7,645 nucleotides of DNA from JAAZNV01 sp049297375 (lineage in GTDB: Bacteria; Patescibacteriota; WWE3; UBA101185; UBA10185), in NCBI GenBank assembly GCA_049297375.1, contig JBAQUF010000021.1:1-7645 (forward strand), written 5' to 3'. Shown here piece by piece: positions 7,083 to 7,645 of the stretch; position 1 is the stretch's first letter, and every line of letters starts with the position of its first letter. The notes beneath the pieces are model-generated. The model ran no database searches and was not told the origin of the DNA. It worked only from the letters and a program-made list of their open reading frames with translations. Made by a program: the position numbers and the translations under genes.

Positions 7083-7109
7083 GTTATGTAACACTAAGGT
7101 TATTATAAC
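7083..7109 (-). promoter_or_regulatory. Extended -10 promoter with two palindromes
   Basis: On the minus strand TGTTATAAT (7110-7102) is a consensus extended -10 element; no good -35 is seen, as expected for that class. Two related inverted repeats cover it and the region just downstream: GTTAT-T-ATAAC (7099-7109) over the -10, and GTTA-TG-TAAC (7083-7092). Their centres are about 16 bases apart. The arrangement could be a pair of repressor sites, but the repeats are short and AT-rich, so chance is possible. The expected transcript start is near 7095, giving a leader of about 37 nt. Confidence 0.45.
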
Positions 7110-7141
7110 AGGAAAGTTTGTTTGGGGGTTGCTGGTATGTA

Positions 7142-7179
7142 AATAAAAGAGGACTGATTTTTGTGGATAAATCAGTCCT
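7142..7179 (-). terminator. Intrinsic terminator of the 125-residue gene
   Basis: An 11-bp perfect stem, AGGACTGATTT (7150-7160) with AAATCAGTCCT (7169-7179), is followed on the minus strand by CTTTTATTT. It lies 31 bases after the stop codon of the gene ending at 7210. The plus strand lacks a T-run, so it works in the minus direction. A second, weaker hairpin, AGTCAT/ATGACT (7181-7186 with 7205-7210), lies between it and the stop codon. Confidence 0.8.
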
Positions 7180-7209
7180 TAGTCATGATTAAATCAATGT
7201 TGTTATGAC

Positions 7210-7587
7210 TTACATGTGCCCAGAGACCATAAATAAGTGGGGACTCGGTATAACGGCTAGTGACACATTCCAACCTTCATTACCTGATTCCTTAAGATAT
7301 TTTCTGACTACATTTCGCATGCTATTCGCATATTCCTCCTGTCCATTTTTGGGGGATCTGATAGCGCTATAATAAACTTCAATCCATAATTCTTTAACCT
7401 TGTAGCTGTGTTCATGATGAAGTGTAGGCACAATTAGAATTGGAACACTACCGTATGTTGGTCCATATAGTCCAGGGAAGGCGTCTGTGGCTACTGTCTC
7501 CAGCTCTTCCTTTAGTAGAGTGTTTTTCACGATCTTTCTGAACTTATCCACAATAGACTCATCGGCATAAATCAATATCTTAAACAT
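7210..7587 (-). CDS. Hypothetical protein, 125 residues
   Basis: No family recognised. It is a soluble alpha/beta-looking protein: strand MFKILIYADE at the start, helix about 11-32, a Gly/Pro-rich turn FPGLYGPTYGSVP (37-49), strand ILIVP (50-54) with a nearby histidine group H57, H58, H60, helix about 62-101, then strand WNVSLAVIPS and a C-terminal HLFMVSGHM. The size and the strand-helix-strand layout of the second half recall the tautomerase/CHMI fold, but the N-terminal Pro nucleophile of that family is absent, so I do not assign it. The start is secure: AAAAGGAG lies six bases before the ATG, and the upstream gene's TAA directly touches it. It is the last gene of an operon entering from the right, closed by the terminator at 7142-7179. 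Confidence 0.75.
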   Translation of the reverse strand: MFKILIYADESIVDKFRKIVKNTLLKEELETVATDAFPGLYGPTYGSVPILIVPTLHHEHSYKVKELWIEVYYSAIRSPKNGQEEYANSMRNVVRKYLKESGNEGWNVSLAVIPSPHLFMVSGHM

Positions 7588-7645
7588 TTACAACTCCTTT
7601 TCGTCGGGATTTTTACAAATGGTACATTGAGAACCGCTTGGTGTC
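7588..7645 (-). CDS. C-terminal end of an upstream operon gene with a CxxC motif (partial)
   Basis: On the minus strand one frame reads TPSGSQCTICKNPDEKEL and stops at TAA (7590-7588), with zero bases before the ATG of the next gene. The Shine-Dalgarno of that next gene is inside this tail. C-T-I-C followed by K-N-P could be half of a zinc knuckle. The rest of the gene lies outside the window. A second minus frame is also open over this short span, so the call rests mainly on the neat stop/start junction. Confidence 0.5.
   Translation of the reverse strand, partial: TPSGSQCTICKNPDEKEL

Overview
The window looks like a chromosomal fragment of a Candidate Phyla Radiation (Patescibacteria) bacterium. 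The DNA is AT-rich. The single 16S rRNA gene is shortened (about 1.43 kb, with variable regions V1 and V3 cut down) and has CPR-style mismatches to universal primers. The protein set also fits: a tiny EF-Tu domain II-like protein, a secreted propeller/M23 protein, and a polyamine enzyme fused to its own SpeD-like domain. By general look I would place it near Katanobacteria (WWE3) or Microgenomates, but without an alignment this is only a guess. All stop codons fit the standard code.

Left part (1-3053): the 3' tail of an unidentified plus-strand gene, then a small protein resembling the C-terminal HEPN domain of RnlA/LsoA toxins (R-x4-H motif). Converging on it is a 786-residue secreted minus-strand protein with six Asp-box repeats, a catalytically complete M23/LytM peptidase domain and Ig-like C-terminal modules.

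Middle (3054-6321): a plus-strand gene encodes a winged helix, a BpsA-type aminopropyltransferase and a SpeD-like pyruvoyl decarboxylase in one chain. Ten bases after its stop is a perfect TTGACA -35 box, which starts a 16S-only rRNA unit. Leader 4500-4525 is complementary at all 26 positions (24 Watson-Crick, two G-U) to trailer 6266-6291. This is the RNase III-type processing stalk that brackets the 16S. A strong bidirectional terminator follows three bases later, so the 16S is not linked to 23S or tRNA. Between the 16S 3' end and the stalk lie about 250 nt containing several strong hairpins.

Right part (6322-7645): minus-strand genes with good Shine-Dalgarno sites, namely a 133-residue hypothetical protein, the EF-Tu domain II-like protein (likely a two-gene operon with its own promoter), a 125-residue hypothetical protein with its own terminator, and the CxxC-containing C-terminus of a further gene directly abutting it.

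Two modes of translation start seem to coexist. The first genes of the left and middle units have a -10-like box 6-11 nt before the start codon and no Shine-Dalgarno (leaderless or nearly so). The right-hand genes have classical Shine-Dalgarno sites, matching the intact anti-Shine-Dalgarno of the 16S.
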